Below are positions 25,924 to 34,771 of a stretch of DNA of 64,000 nt, one piece after another (positions within the stretch are counted from its first letter, which is position 1; each line of letters starts with the position of its first letter). Both the position numbers and the translations under genes were made by a program. This DNA comes from Alphaproteobacteria bacterium (GTDB lineage Bacteria > Myxococcota_A > UBA796 > GCA-2862545): the NCBI GenBank assembly GCA_020632915.1, contig JACKEP010000011.1:108359-172358 (forward strand), written 5' to 3'. The notes under the pieces are model-generated. The model was not told the origin of the DNA and searched no databases. It worked only from the letters and a program-made list of their open reading frames with translations.

Positions 25924-26166
25924 ATGACCACCCTGCTGCTCACCCTGGTGCTGTTCGCCCTGTGCATGGTCGGCCTGGGCATCGGGCTGATCGTGGCCAA
26001 CCGTGGCCTGCAGCGGTCCTGCGGCGGTGGCGACCTGGTCACCGGCGACGGCGACGTGATCGCCTGCGGCGCGTGCGCGAAGAAGGAGGCCGAGGTCTGT
26101 CCGTCCGACGACAACCTCGTCCGGCTCGCGCAGATCGCCCATCCCAACCCGCGCCACCACCACTGA
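25924..26166 (+). CDS. nqrM: Na+-NQR maturation protein NqrM
   Basis: 80 residues: a single N-terminal helix (TLLLTLVLFALCMVGLGIGL) followed by a short domain with the Cys pattern SCGGGD and CGACAKKEAEVCP. This matches NqrM (former DUF539), which is required to insert iron between NqrD and NqrE. The ATG at 25924 has GGAGG upstream; an in-frame start further up overlaps apbE and is less likely. Last gene of the operon, 22 bases after apbE. Confidence 0.88.
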   Translation: MTTLLLTLVLFALCMVGLGIGLIVANRGLQRSCGGGDLVTGDGDVIACGACAKKEAEVCPSDDNLVRLAQIAHPNPRHHH

Positions 26167-26282
26167 CGGGTACCGGTTCGGCCCGCGGCCGATTGTCCGC
26201 TACGCGTCAACGCTGTTCCGACCCCCGTAAAAGGGCCGTCAGGCTGGGCGGGCCCCGATTGCCCTGCTGAGCACGCTTGGGG

Positions 26283-26288
26283 TACGAC
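26283..26288 (+). promoter_or_regulatory. Putative -10 element TACGAC
   Basis: TACGAC 18 bases before the ATG at 26307, in the 140-base gap after nqrM. Matches the recurrent hexamer. Confidence 0.3.
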
Positions 26289-26306
26289 GGCGCGGGGAGT
26301 GGACCC

Positions 26307-27317
26307 ATGGCCCGATGGTTGGTCAATCGCAACGACACGCAGTTCGCCGTCAACGGGCTCTCCGAGCTGCGTGACATGGCGATCGCGGGCAAGCTCGGGC
26401 CGGGCGACATGATCCAGCCCCCGGGTGCCACCGACTGGCTCTACGCCGTCGAGATCGACGAGCTCAAGGAGCACCTGCAGCACCACGGCGGCCACGGCGA
26501 CGACGACCTCGACGTCGCGCGCGGCGGCGGCGCTGCCCGCTACGCGCTCATCGCGCTCCTCCTGGCCGTCGCGGCCGGGGGCGGGGCGGCGATGTACTCG
26601 TACAGCCAGCAGATGTCCGACACGAACGTGTCGCTGCTCGACCAGATCTCGTTCAGCCAGCTCGTCGTCACCGGCAAGGGCGTCAGCCTCGTCGCCGAGC
26701 CCGACCGCAGCGCGTCCACCGTGGGCAGCGTGTCCGACGGCACCGTGCTCGAGCTGCTCGCCAAGCGAGGCGACTTCTACAAGACGCGCGACGACCGCAC
26801 CGGCGCCACGGGCTGGGTCCCGGTCGACCAGGTCATGCCGATGTACCGGATCGGCGGCCAGGACGTGATGAAGGAGTACGATCCGCTCTACAACCCGGAT
26901 CGCTACCTCGTCATCCAGAACGCCGGGTGGATGCAGCTGCCGGAGCAGACCGAAGAGCAGATCACGGTCTTCCAGTTCATGCTGCGCAACCAGTCCGACT
27001 ACGACATGACCGATCTCGTCATGGTCGCCCGCATCAAGGACGCCAAGGGCCACGAGCTGGAGCAGGTCGAGTTCAAGGTCGACGGCATCGTGCCCGCCCA
27101 CGGCGTCACGATGGTCGGCACGCTCGTCACGCCCGACTCCGAGGAGCGGCGCCTCATCACCCAGAACACCTTCGACACGATGGCGGCGGCCGACCCCGAG
27201 CTGCGCCTCGAGTACAACGACGGTGTCGAGGTCAAGATGCAGACGGCCGACTTCACCGAGGCGAGCATCGACATCGTCGAGCTCCGCGCGGTGCCCAAGA
27301 CGGCCACGTCCGGCTGA
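26307..27317 (+). CDS. GYF_2 / SH3b membrane protein of unknown function
   Basis: 336 residues. Residues 1-60 (RWLVNRNDTQFAVNGLSELR, then GPGDMIQPPGATDW) look like a GYF_2 domain. An acidic His-rich linker leads to one membrane helix (ALIALLLAVAAGGGAAMYSY, about 76-95). An SH3b domain follows (KGVSLVAEPDRSASTVGSV to TGWVPVDQV) and then a C-terminal beta domain with no recognised name. The predicted topology puts the GYF part in the cytoplasm and the SH3b part in the periplasm. The ATG at 26307 has GGGGAG upstream. Monocistronic; any link to Nqr is only positional. Confidence 0.7.
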   Translation: MARWLVNRNDTQFAVNGLSELRDMAIAGKLGPGDMIQPPGATDWLYAVEIDELKEHLQHHGGHGDDDLDVARGGGAARYALIALLLAVAAGGGAAMYSYSQQMSDTNVSLLDQISFSQLVVTGKGVSLVAEPDRSASTVGSVSDGTVLELLAKRGDFYKTRDDRTGATGWVPVDQVMPMYRIGGQDVMKEYDPLYNPDRYLVIQNAGWMQLPEQTEEQITVFQFMLRNQSDYDMTDLVMVARIKDAKGHELEQVEFKVDGIVPAHGVTMVGTLVTPDSEERRLITQNTFDTMAAADPELRLEYNDGVEVKMQTADFTEASIDIVELRAVPKTATSG

Positions 27318-27330
27318 TCGACGCCAAGGC

Positions 27331-27354
27331 GCCCTGACGCCCTGACGCCCTGAT
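27331..27354. repeat. Three tandem 8-bp repeats GCCCTGA(C/T)
   Basis: Three direct copies starting at 27331, 27339 and 27347, just after the stop of the GYF/SH3b gene; the third ends in T. A simple slippage repeat, with no inverted structure. Confidence 0.6.
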
Positions 27355-27369
27355 CGGGGGCGCGCGCCG

Positions 27370-28092
27370 CTACGGCGTCGTCGCGTCGGGCGGTGCCGTG
27401 TGCTCCGATGCCCGGGCGTCCAGGTCGGCGAGCGCGTTGCGGGCGCGCTGCTGCACGTTGGCGACCACCCCCGACGGGTCGGGCGGCAGGTCGAGCACCT
27501 TCGTCCACGCGGCGACGGCAGCCGCGTCCTGACCCTTGTCCATCGCCACCAGCGCCTCGCGGGCCAGCGCGATGGCGGCGTCCTGGCGGTCGAGACCGAG
27601 CCAGACGTGCCACGTGCCGCCCTCCTCGCGCAGGGCGTAGGGGATGGCCTCGGTGACGCGCGGGAAGGCCTGCGCCTCCAGCGTCTGCTGCACGTAGGCG
27701 TACATCGCGGCGGCCGGATCGGGGCTGCTGTCGATGCGGTCGGTGGGCACGCCCCCCAGGCCGGCCTCGACGGCCTTCATGTCCTCGTGGGTCGCGCGCA
27801 CGTCGACGACCACGTGGTCGGCGTGGGTGCTCACGTCGCCGAGCGTGAACTGGGTGCGCCGGGCGACGGCGAGCCAGATGGGCCCGGCGGAGAGGTGTTC
27901 GGCGACGTAGGCGTCCAGCGACCGCGCCTGCTGGTCGGTGGGGGTCAGGAGCGCGTGGGCCGCCTCGAACCGGCCCGACTGTTCCGCCTCCAGGTAGGTC
28001 TGCAGCACGGCCTTGGGGCCGGTGTGGCCTCCGCAGGCGGCGAGCGCGAGGGTGGCGGCGAGCGCGAAGCGGAGGCGGGCCGGAGCGGTCAT
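27370..28092 (-). CDS. Lipoprotein of unknown function (NTF2-like N-terminal region)
   Basis: 240 residues. The signal LRFALAATLALAACGG has a lipobox Cys. The segment GPKAVLQTYLEAEQSGRFEA followed by HALLTPTDQQ resembles the start of NTF2/DUF4878-like domains. The C-terminal third has a TPR-like helix pair (ALVAMDKGQDAAAVAAWTKV). Function not recognised. The ATG at 28092 lies 38 bases after the stop of the upstream membrane protein on the same strand; a TACGGT about 40 bases before the start could be a promoter. Confidence 0.6.
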   Translation of the reverse strand: MTAPARLRFALAATLALAACGGHTGPKAVLQTYLEAEQSGRFEAAHALLTPTDQQARSLDAYVAEHLSAGPIWLAVARRTQFTLGDVSTHADHVVVDVRATHEDMKAVEAGLGGVPTDRIDSSPDPAAAMYAYVQQTLEAQAFPRVTEAIPYALREEGGTWHVWLGLDRQDAAIALAREALVAMDKGQDAAAVAAWTKVLDLPPDPSGVVANVQQRARNALADLDARASEHTAPPDATTP

Positions 28093-28130
28093 GCGGCAGG
28101 TTCCGGGGCGGGGGAGGGCGGAGGGGGAGG

Positions 28131-29609
28131 TCACCGTACCACCTGGAGCGATCCGACGGGATGCTCCGCCGCCAGCGCGCTCCACGACGGATCGAAGCGC
28201 CGCGGATCGAGGTCGTCGCGGACGTCGAGGCGCAGGCAGGTCCACGGCGTGTCGGCCACCCGCAACAGGAACGCGGGCACCGACTCGGCCTCCCGGTCGT
28301 AGGGGGTGTGGTGGGGGGTGACCGGCACGAGGTCGGGCCGCAGCCACGGCAGCGCCACGTCGTGCGGGGCCACCACGCAGCCGGGCGGGACCTCGGCGTA
28401 CCGGGCCACGGTGCGCGCCAGGGTCGTGGACGCCGTCGCGATGCCCTGGGGGGCGGGCGTGGCCAGCGCGACGACCACGCCTGCGAGCACCGACAGCGCC
28501 AGCGTGGCGTCCAGTCGACGGCGCACCGCGGGGCCGAGGCCCCCGGCGGCCACCACGGCGGCGAGGGCCAGGAGCGCCGTGCCCGGGCCGAGCAGGCGCC
28601 AGCCGAAGCGGTCGAAGTGGTAGGTGAACCGCAGCGTCACCAGCGCGCCCAGGTGGAGCGCGCCGAGGCCTGCGGGCCACGCCCACGCCGCGTCGAGCGC
28701 CGGTCGACGCCACCCGACGGCGCGCAGGGCGAGGAGGACGCCCAGCAGCTGGATCGTCCCAGCAGCCACCACGGCGGCGAGCACCCACGGCGCCGTCGAC
28801 AGGTGACGGGCGCCGAGGATGAGCTCGGCCAGACCGGCGCGGACCAGATCGACGCCGAGGCTCGTCCAGCCCTCGGGTGCTGGGAGGCGCCCCTGGCCGG
28901 TGAGGTGGCCGGTGGCCAGCGCGTTGCGCAGCAGCCACGCGCCGTCGAGCAGCGCCGTGGTGCCGGCGGCCACGGCGAGGCCGGCAGCACCGGGGCGCCG
29001 ACGCCACGCGGTGCCCGCGGCACCCACCACGAGCGCCACCACGCCGATCGCGCCGAGGTAGCGCAGGTAGAAGGCTGCGGTGGCGGCGACGGCGGCGCCG
29101 AGCGCCGTGCGCCACGTGGGCGCGCGTGCGTGGGCGGTGAGCGCTGCGGCGAGCGCGACCAGCGCCACGAGGAACGGACCCTCCGACGCGGACCAGGCGA
29201 ACAGCCACAGCACCGAGGCGACGCCGAGCACGTGCACCATCGGGACCAGCCGCTCGGGCGCGAGGCGCTGGAGCAGGGGCACGCACGCCAGCAACGACAG
29301 CGCCCCCACGAGCTTGGACGCCCACCACGGATCGAGGCCCAGCGCCACCGGCACCGCCACCAGCGCCGGGTAGCCCGGCGGCCACACGGCGAAGGGCGAC
29401 GTCCCGGACGGCGTGACGTCGGGCTGGAGCCACGTGCCCTGGTCGACCAGGATCCGGGCCGCACGGAGGTACTGGGCGGCATCCGGACCCACCGCGGCGT
29501 CGGGCGATCGGGCCGCCAGGGTCACAGCCACACACGCCAGCACGGCGGCGGTCGCCCAGGCCGTCACGGAGGCTGCAGATTCAGCGGGCGCGGTCGATTT
29601 CGGAAGCAC
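28131..29609 (-). CDS. Polytopic membrane protein, GT39/PMT-like glycosyltransferase family
   Basis: 492 residues, about eleven hydrophobic helices and a soluble C-terminal domain of about 90 residues. After the first helix comes VGPDAAQYLRAARILVDQG, with the Asp and Tyr that fit the first periplasmic loop of dolichyl-phosphate-mannose-type (GT39/ArnT-like) transferases; WPPGYPALVAVPVAL is also typical. Known members move a sugar from a polyprenyl carrier. Substrate unknown. The start is uncertain: GTG at 29609 is chosen because a TACGAC hexamer lies 15 bases upstream. A later GTG at 29567 is possible. Divergent from the thrombospondin-like gene. Confidence 0.65.
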   Translation of the reverse strand: MLPKSTAPAESAASVTAWATAAVLACVAVTLAARSPDAAVGPDAAQYLRAARILVDQGTWLQPDVTPSGTSPFAVWPPGYPALVAVPVALGLDPWWASKLVGALSLLACVPLLQRLAPERLVPMVHVLGVASVLWLFAWSASEGPFLVALVALAAALTAHARAPTWRTALGAAVAATAAFYLRYLGAIGVVALVVGAAGTAWRRRPGAAGLAVAAGTTALLDGAWLLRNALATGHLTGQGRLPAPEGWTSLGVDLVRAGLAELILGARHLSTAPWVLAAVVAAGTIQLLGVLLALRAVGWRRPALDAAWAWPAGLGALHLGALVTLRFTYHFDRFGWRLLGPGTALLALAAVVAAGGLGPAVRRRLDATLALSVLAGVVVALATPAPQGIATASTTLARTVARYAEVPPGCVVAPHDVALPWLRPDLVPVTPHHTPYDREAESVPAFLLRVADTPWTCLRLDVRDDLDPRRFDPSWSALAAEHPVGSLQVVR

Positions 29610-29624
29610 GCGGACCCCGTCGGT

Positions 29625-29630
29625 GTCGTA
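29625..29630 (-). promoter_or_regulatory. Putative -10 element TACGAC (minus)
   Basis: Minus-strand TACGAC, 15 bases before the GTG at 29609, in the 97-base divergent region. Confidence 0.25.
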
Positions 29631-29679
29631 GCGCGCCGGGGGCACCGTTTCCCGCTGCGCGTGCCCGCGAGTGTCGGCA

Positions 29680-29685
29680 TAGGAT
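29680..29685 (+). promoter_or_regulatory. Putative -10 element TAGGAT (plus)
   Basis: TAGGAT, 21 bases before the ATG at 29707, with GAGGAG downstream as ribosome-binding site. It supports 29707 as the true start of the thrombospondin-like gene although the frame breaks about 70 bases later. Confidence 0.35.
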
Positions 29686-29706
29686 GGGGCCGAGGAGTAC
29701 CGGGTC

Positions 29707-32700
29707 ATGGAGCGACCGCTGCGGGTCGACATCGCCGTCGCTGCCGTGATCGCCCTGGTGGCCAGCACCGAGGCACGCGGCCACGTTCCCCGACGCCGCG
29801 CTGTGGATGCCGCTGCTCCAGACCGGTGTCGGGTACGGGGACGTCGACACCGACGGCCGCCCCGGCGGGCGCGAGCTGGTGGGCGACGACGACCACGCCG
29901 CGGTGCTCTGGTACCAGGACGGCACCTCGTTCTTCCTCAGGTTCCGCGTCGACGCCGATCCGCGCTCCTCCGGCGGCAGCCGGCTGTCGCCGTTCGCGTG
30001 GGGTGTGGTGCTCGACACCGACGCCGACCCCTCCGACTGGGAGGTCAGCCTCATCCTCGACGCGTCGGGCTCCGGACCCGAGCTGGCGATCGCGCGCAAC
30101 ACCAGCCAGGCGGTCGGGGGCGATCCGCGCGACCCCGCCGAGGCCGACGTCCCGCCCTACCCCCAGCCTGCGCGCTACGCGCCCGACGGCGACGTCTGGG
30201 TGCGCGACGCCGACACGGCGCTCGGCGGCACGCCCGACTGGTTCGTCGACGTGGCCTTCCCGCTCGACGTCGTCCGGTCCCTCGGCGTGCTCGATCAGCC
30301 CGTGCGCGTCGTCGGCGGGGTGTCGTCCAACGGCCACGCGCTCACCGGCGACCTCGCCGGCTGCGACGATGGGGCCACCGTCAGCATGGCGACGTGTGCG
30401 TCCGATCCGGTGTCGTTCGCGCCAGCGGCCACCTGCGCCGACGGCACGGTCACGGTGGGCGAGGGGTGCGACGACGGCGACCTCCTGCCGGGCGACGGCT
30501 GCGACGCCTCCTGCACGATCGAGCCCGGATGGACCTGTGACGTGCTGCGGCTCGGCCTCGTCGGCACCGACACCTGGGTCGACACCCTGCACGCGCCCGC
30601 CTCGTGGTCGCTCGATGCTGCCGGCACCACCGTCACGCAGTCCGTCAACAGCTACGCCTCCGTCTACGTCAGCTCCGTCCCCACCGCGCGCGTCCCGGTG
30701 CGGTTCGAGGTGGAGGTGCAGACGGCGGACGACGACGACTTCGTCGGCTTCACGCTGGGGTTCGAGCCGGGCGATGCCAGCTCGCCCTCGGCCGACTTCC
30801 TGTTGCTCGACTGGAAGCAGGCCACCCAGACGCTCGCCGCGTTGGGCACGGCCGACGCCGGGATCCGCCTGTCGCGGGTCCAGGGCATCCCCACCACCGC
30901 CAACCTGTGGGCCCACACCGGCGCGGTCACCGAGCTCGCCAGCGCGGCCACCCTCGGGTCCACCGGCTGGGCCGACAACCGCGCCTACACCTTCGAGGTC
31001 GCGCTCGACGCCACCCACCTCGTGGTCTCGGTCGACGGGGTGCCCCAGCTCGACGTCCCCGGGCCCTTCCCCGACCGCGTGCTCGACGGCCGGTTCGGCT
31101 TCTACGCCTTCAGCCAGCGCGACACCCGGTTCGAGCTCCTCGGCCCGCTCGCGCTGTCGGTCTGCGATCCGATCGACACCGACGGCGACGGCGTCCCCGA
31201 CGGGACGGAGCACTTCACCACCGGCACCGACCCCCTCGTCGAAGGGGCTGCCGATCTCGACGGCGACAGCCTGCCCGCGTCGCTCGATCTGGACAGCGCG
31301 CGAGCGCCGACCTGCCCGACCTGATCGAGGCCCAGCCGGCGCTGGACGGTGCCGCCTGCCGCTCGGCCTCGACGTGGACGGTGACGGCGGTGACGACGCC
31401 GATCCCCCCGGTGTGGCGCCTCCCGGTCTCGACCGACGGCGTGACGCCGATGTCGTCGATCTGGACAGCGACGACGACGGCGTGCCCGACGCCGTCGAGC
31501 GTGGCGCACCGGCGCTGTCGGGGCTCGACGTCGATCGCGCCGGCCTCGACGACGGCGTCGACCGCGCGATCGACGGCTGGGGGGAGCCGTCGTTCGGCTG
31601 CGTCGCCGATCCCCGCCGCCCAGCTGCCGATCTGGACGGCGACGTGGCGAGCGGCGGTGACGGTGACGTCCGCGCGCGCGACGACCAGGACAGCGACGGC
31701 GACGGCGGTCGCGCCGGCACGAGGACGACGCGCCGCGGCATCCTCGGGCCGGGCGGGACCGCGTGCGACCGGACACCGACGACGACGGGCTGACCGACGG
31801 CGAGGAGAGCGCACGGGCCTGGGCGGCTTCGCCACCGACCCGCGCGACGCCGACACCGACGGCGACGGCCTGTCCGACGGCGCTGGAGGTCGGTCGCGAC
31901 GACGACGCGCCCCAGCCACCACGCCGACCCCACGACGCCGACAGCGACGGCGACGGCCTGTCGGCGACGGCATCCGGGGACGCCGACGGCGATGACGCCT
32001 GGCCGTCGGCACCCGACGGCGGCCGGGCGTCGGGCAGCGGCGGACACGACCCCCGCACCCCGACACCGACGGCGACGGCCTGTCGGACGGGCTGGAGCGT
32101 GGCGTCGACGCGACGCCGACCCGTCGCGACCACCGACCCGCTGTCCACCGGCACCGACGCGGGGCATCGCCGACGCGCCGACAGCGCGCGGTCGGTCTCC
32201 GGCGACGCACGACCCCGCTCGTGCGGGCCGACGGCGACATCAGCGACGCGACGGCCTGGCGCGGCGCCGACGAGGACCGCGACGGCGACGGCATCGTCGA
32301 CCTGGCAGGCGACCGACCCGCGGACCCGGACACCGACGGCGACGGCCGTCGGACGGCGCCGAGGTGCTCGGCACCGCGGCCCGGATCCCGACCGACGGTC
32401 GCCGACACGGACGGCGACGCGCTGTCGGACGGCGACGAGGTCCTCGCTGGCGGCGTGGCGTCGTGACCGACCCGACGGTCGCCGACACCGACGGGGACGC
32501 GCCTGCCTGACCGACGGACGGCGGAGGCTCGGCACCGGCCCCGTGGCTTCGTCGACCGACGGCGCGCCCCCGGACAGGTTCGGCGACGACGGCTGCGGAC
32601 GGCCTGGAGGCGGCGCGCGGGTGACCGACCGGTCCACCACCGATCGCGACGACGTCGACCGACGGCGGCGGCCGGCCCGTCCGAGCTCGGACGCCGACCA

Positions 32701-33594
32701 CGACGCGCGGTCGGCACCGGCGAGACGATCGAACGTCGCCGACACCGATCGCGGACGGCGATCGCGACGGCGAGGCGGCCGGCACCGGCGCAGGCGCTTC
32801 GTCACCGGCCGCTGACGGCGCGCCGACGGCGACGGCGACCTGTCCGACGGCGCCGAGGCCCGCCGCGCCGGCCCACCACCGACGCACCGCGACACCGACG
32901 GCGCCGCGATGGCCTGACCGACGGCGAGGGGCGCTCGGGCGCTCGCTGCAGCGTCGCGTCACCGACCCCACGGCCGCCGACACCGATGGGCGACGGCCTC
33001 GGCGACGACGCTGGACAGGGCGGGCGGGCGACGGCGACCGGCGCGCACCACCGATCCGACGGTGCCCGGCACCGACGGCGCGGCCTGCCGACGTGCGGAC
33101 GACGCCGATCGCGTCGGGCGTCGGCACCGTGCGAGCGGCCGACCAGCGCGTCGGCACGACGCGACGCCGACGCGGCGTGGCCTGTCGACGCTGAGCGCCG
33201 GCACGGCGACGACGCGGCGGCTGCGTCACCGCCGACGCCCGCGGTCGACGGCCGGCCGGCGACGGCCGCGCGGCGCTGCGGCCGCGAGGCGACGCCGACC
33301 GTGGCCACCACCACCCGGACGACGTCGACGACAGCGACGGCGACGGCGCCGCGCAGCCGAGCACGGCGACGGCGACGGCGCGTCGGCGGGCGCAGACGGA
33401 CCCTGGCGCGCCGGACAGCGACGCAGGACGCCTGCTCCGACGGCGACAAGGTCACCGGCGCGCGCGGGCGCCGGCCACCGACCCGCTCGCTGCCGACACC
33501 GACGGCGACGACGCTGACCGACGGCAGCGAGGAGGTGCGCGGCACGGCATCCGCTTCGTCACCGACGGGGTCGACACCGACGGCGACGGCCTGA
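29707..33594 (+). pseudogene. Thrombospondin-like surface protein, N-terminal and repeat part, frame-disrupted
   Basis: The ATG at 29707 gives a signal peptide (RVDIAVAAVIALVASTEA), but the frame leaves coding sense near 29775-29785; the protein continues one base out of phase (TFPDAALWMPLLQTGVGYGD). That frame runs open to 31324. It holds a beta-rich N-terminal domain, a DUF4215 Cys motif (VGEGCDDGDLLPGDGC, about 30460-30540), then a stretch matching the thrombospondin C-terminal domain (DDDFVGFTLGFEPG, LLLDWKQATQT, GIRLSRVQG, GRFGFYAFSQRD). From about 31288 to 33594 TSP3 repeats continue in all three frames with many small indels, as in DLPDLIEAQPALD, found one frame off. Either a decayed gene or consensus error in a hard repeat. 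Confidence 0.75.
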
Positions 33595-34680
33595 CGACGA
33601 CGGCCTGGAGGTCGGCCGCGACGGCGACGCCGATCCGACGTCCACCACCGATCCGACGTCCGCCGACACCGACGGGGACGGCCTGTCGGACGGCGACGAG
33701 GACGCCGACGGCGACGGCGCGTGGACGGCGACGATCGGCGGCACCGGCACCGCGGGCAGCGGCGAGACCGACCCCTCCGACCCGGACACCGACGGCGACG
33801 GCCTGTCGGACGGCCTGGAGCGCGGTGTCGACGGCGACGCCGACCCGTCCACCACGACCGACCCGCTCGACACCGACACCGACGACGGCAGCGTGCCCGA
33901 CGGGGCGGAGGACGTCGACGGCAACGGCCGCGTCGACCCTGGTGAGACCGACCCGAACGTCGGCGCCGACGACGTCCCCGACAGCGACGGCGACGGCCTC
34001 CTCGACCCCGAGGAGGACCTCGACGGCGACGGCGTCCTCGACCCGGGGGAGACCGATCCCTTCGACGCCGACACCGACGACGACGGCCTGGACGATGGCG
34101 TCGAGCGCGCCGGCACCGGGCCGCTCGCCCCGTGGGGACCCACCGACCCGACGTCGGCCGACACCGACGGCGACGGCCTGCAGGACGGCACCGAGGTGGG
34201 CCTGACCGTCGGCGGGGCCGACACCGACGCCAGCCGCTTCGTGCCCGACGCCGACCCGACGACCGTCACCGATCCGCTGGACGACGACACCGACGACGAC
34301 TGCCTCCTCGACGGCAGCGAGGACGCCGACCACGACGGCGCCCAGGGCCCCGCCGAGACCGATCCGCTCGACCCCGACAGCGACGCCGACGGGCTCTACG
34401 ACGGCGTCGAGGTGGGCGTGGCAGCGCCCGAGGGCGCGGACACCGCACCCGGGACGTGTGTCGGCGACGCCGATCCCACCACGGTCACCGACCCGCTCGA
34501 CCCCGACACCGACGGGGACACGCTCGCCGACGGGGACGAGGACGTCGATCACGACGGGGCCGTGGGGCCTGGCGAGACCGACCCGACGCTGGCCGACAGC
34601 GATGGCGACGGCCTCGACGACGCCGTGGAGATCGGCCTCGGCACCGATCCGACCGCCACCACCGGCCTGCGGGGCTCGGC
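31170..34680 (+). repeat. TSP3-type Asp-rich repeat tract
   Basis: A long tract of GACACCGACGGCGACGGCCT-like units encoding D-T-D-G-D-G-L-S-D-G-x-E loops, the calcium-binding pattern of thrombospondin type 3 repeats. The outer parts (31170-31287 and 33596-34680) are in a single clean frame; the middle 2.3 kb is not. Unit spacing is irregular (roughly 60-120 bases), unlike a CRISPR array. Confidence 0.8.
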
Positions 34681-34771
34681 GTGTGGCGGGTGCAGCAGCA
34701 GCGGCGGCGGGACCGGTGGCTGGATCGCCCTGGTGGCTGCGCTGCTCGCCGTCGTGCGGCGCCGCCGACGC
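33596..34771 (+). pseudogene. C-terminal part of the thrombospondin-like protein with MYXO-CTERM-like tail
   Basis: From 33596 one frame is clean to the end of the next gene. It encodes TSP3 loops (DTDGDGLSDGDED, DSDGDGLLDPEED, DTDDDGLDDGVE, DSDADGLYDGVE, DSDGDGLDDAVE) separated by linkers such as DPTTVTDPLD. It ends in ACGGCSSSGGGTGG, a hydrophobic helix WIALVAALLAVV and five Arg (34754-34771), the layout of MYXO-CTERM sorting signals, which are thought to be cleaved before anchoring on the cell surface. There is no stop after the Arg run: the frame goes straight into the outer-membrane-protein sequence. A GTG at 33893 is the first formal start but is inside the repeats. Called a fragment because its 5' part is frame-broken. 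Confidence 0.65.

Noticed and set aside
18811..26166. Rnf electron-transport complex in place of Nqr.
   Set aside because: NqrA and NqrF (NADH and FAD domains on one chain) have no Rnf counterpart in this order, and nqrM is specific to Nqr.
31170..34680. The regularly repeated GACACCGACGGCGACGG units looked at first like a CRISPR array.
   Set aside because: Unit spacing is irregular, the spacers are themselves repeat-like, and the DNA encodes Asp-rich TSP3 loops in one frame at both ends. No cas gene is near.
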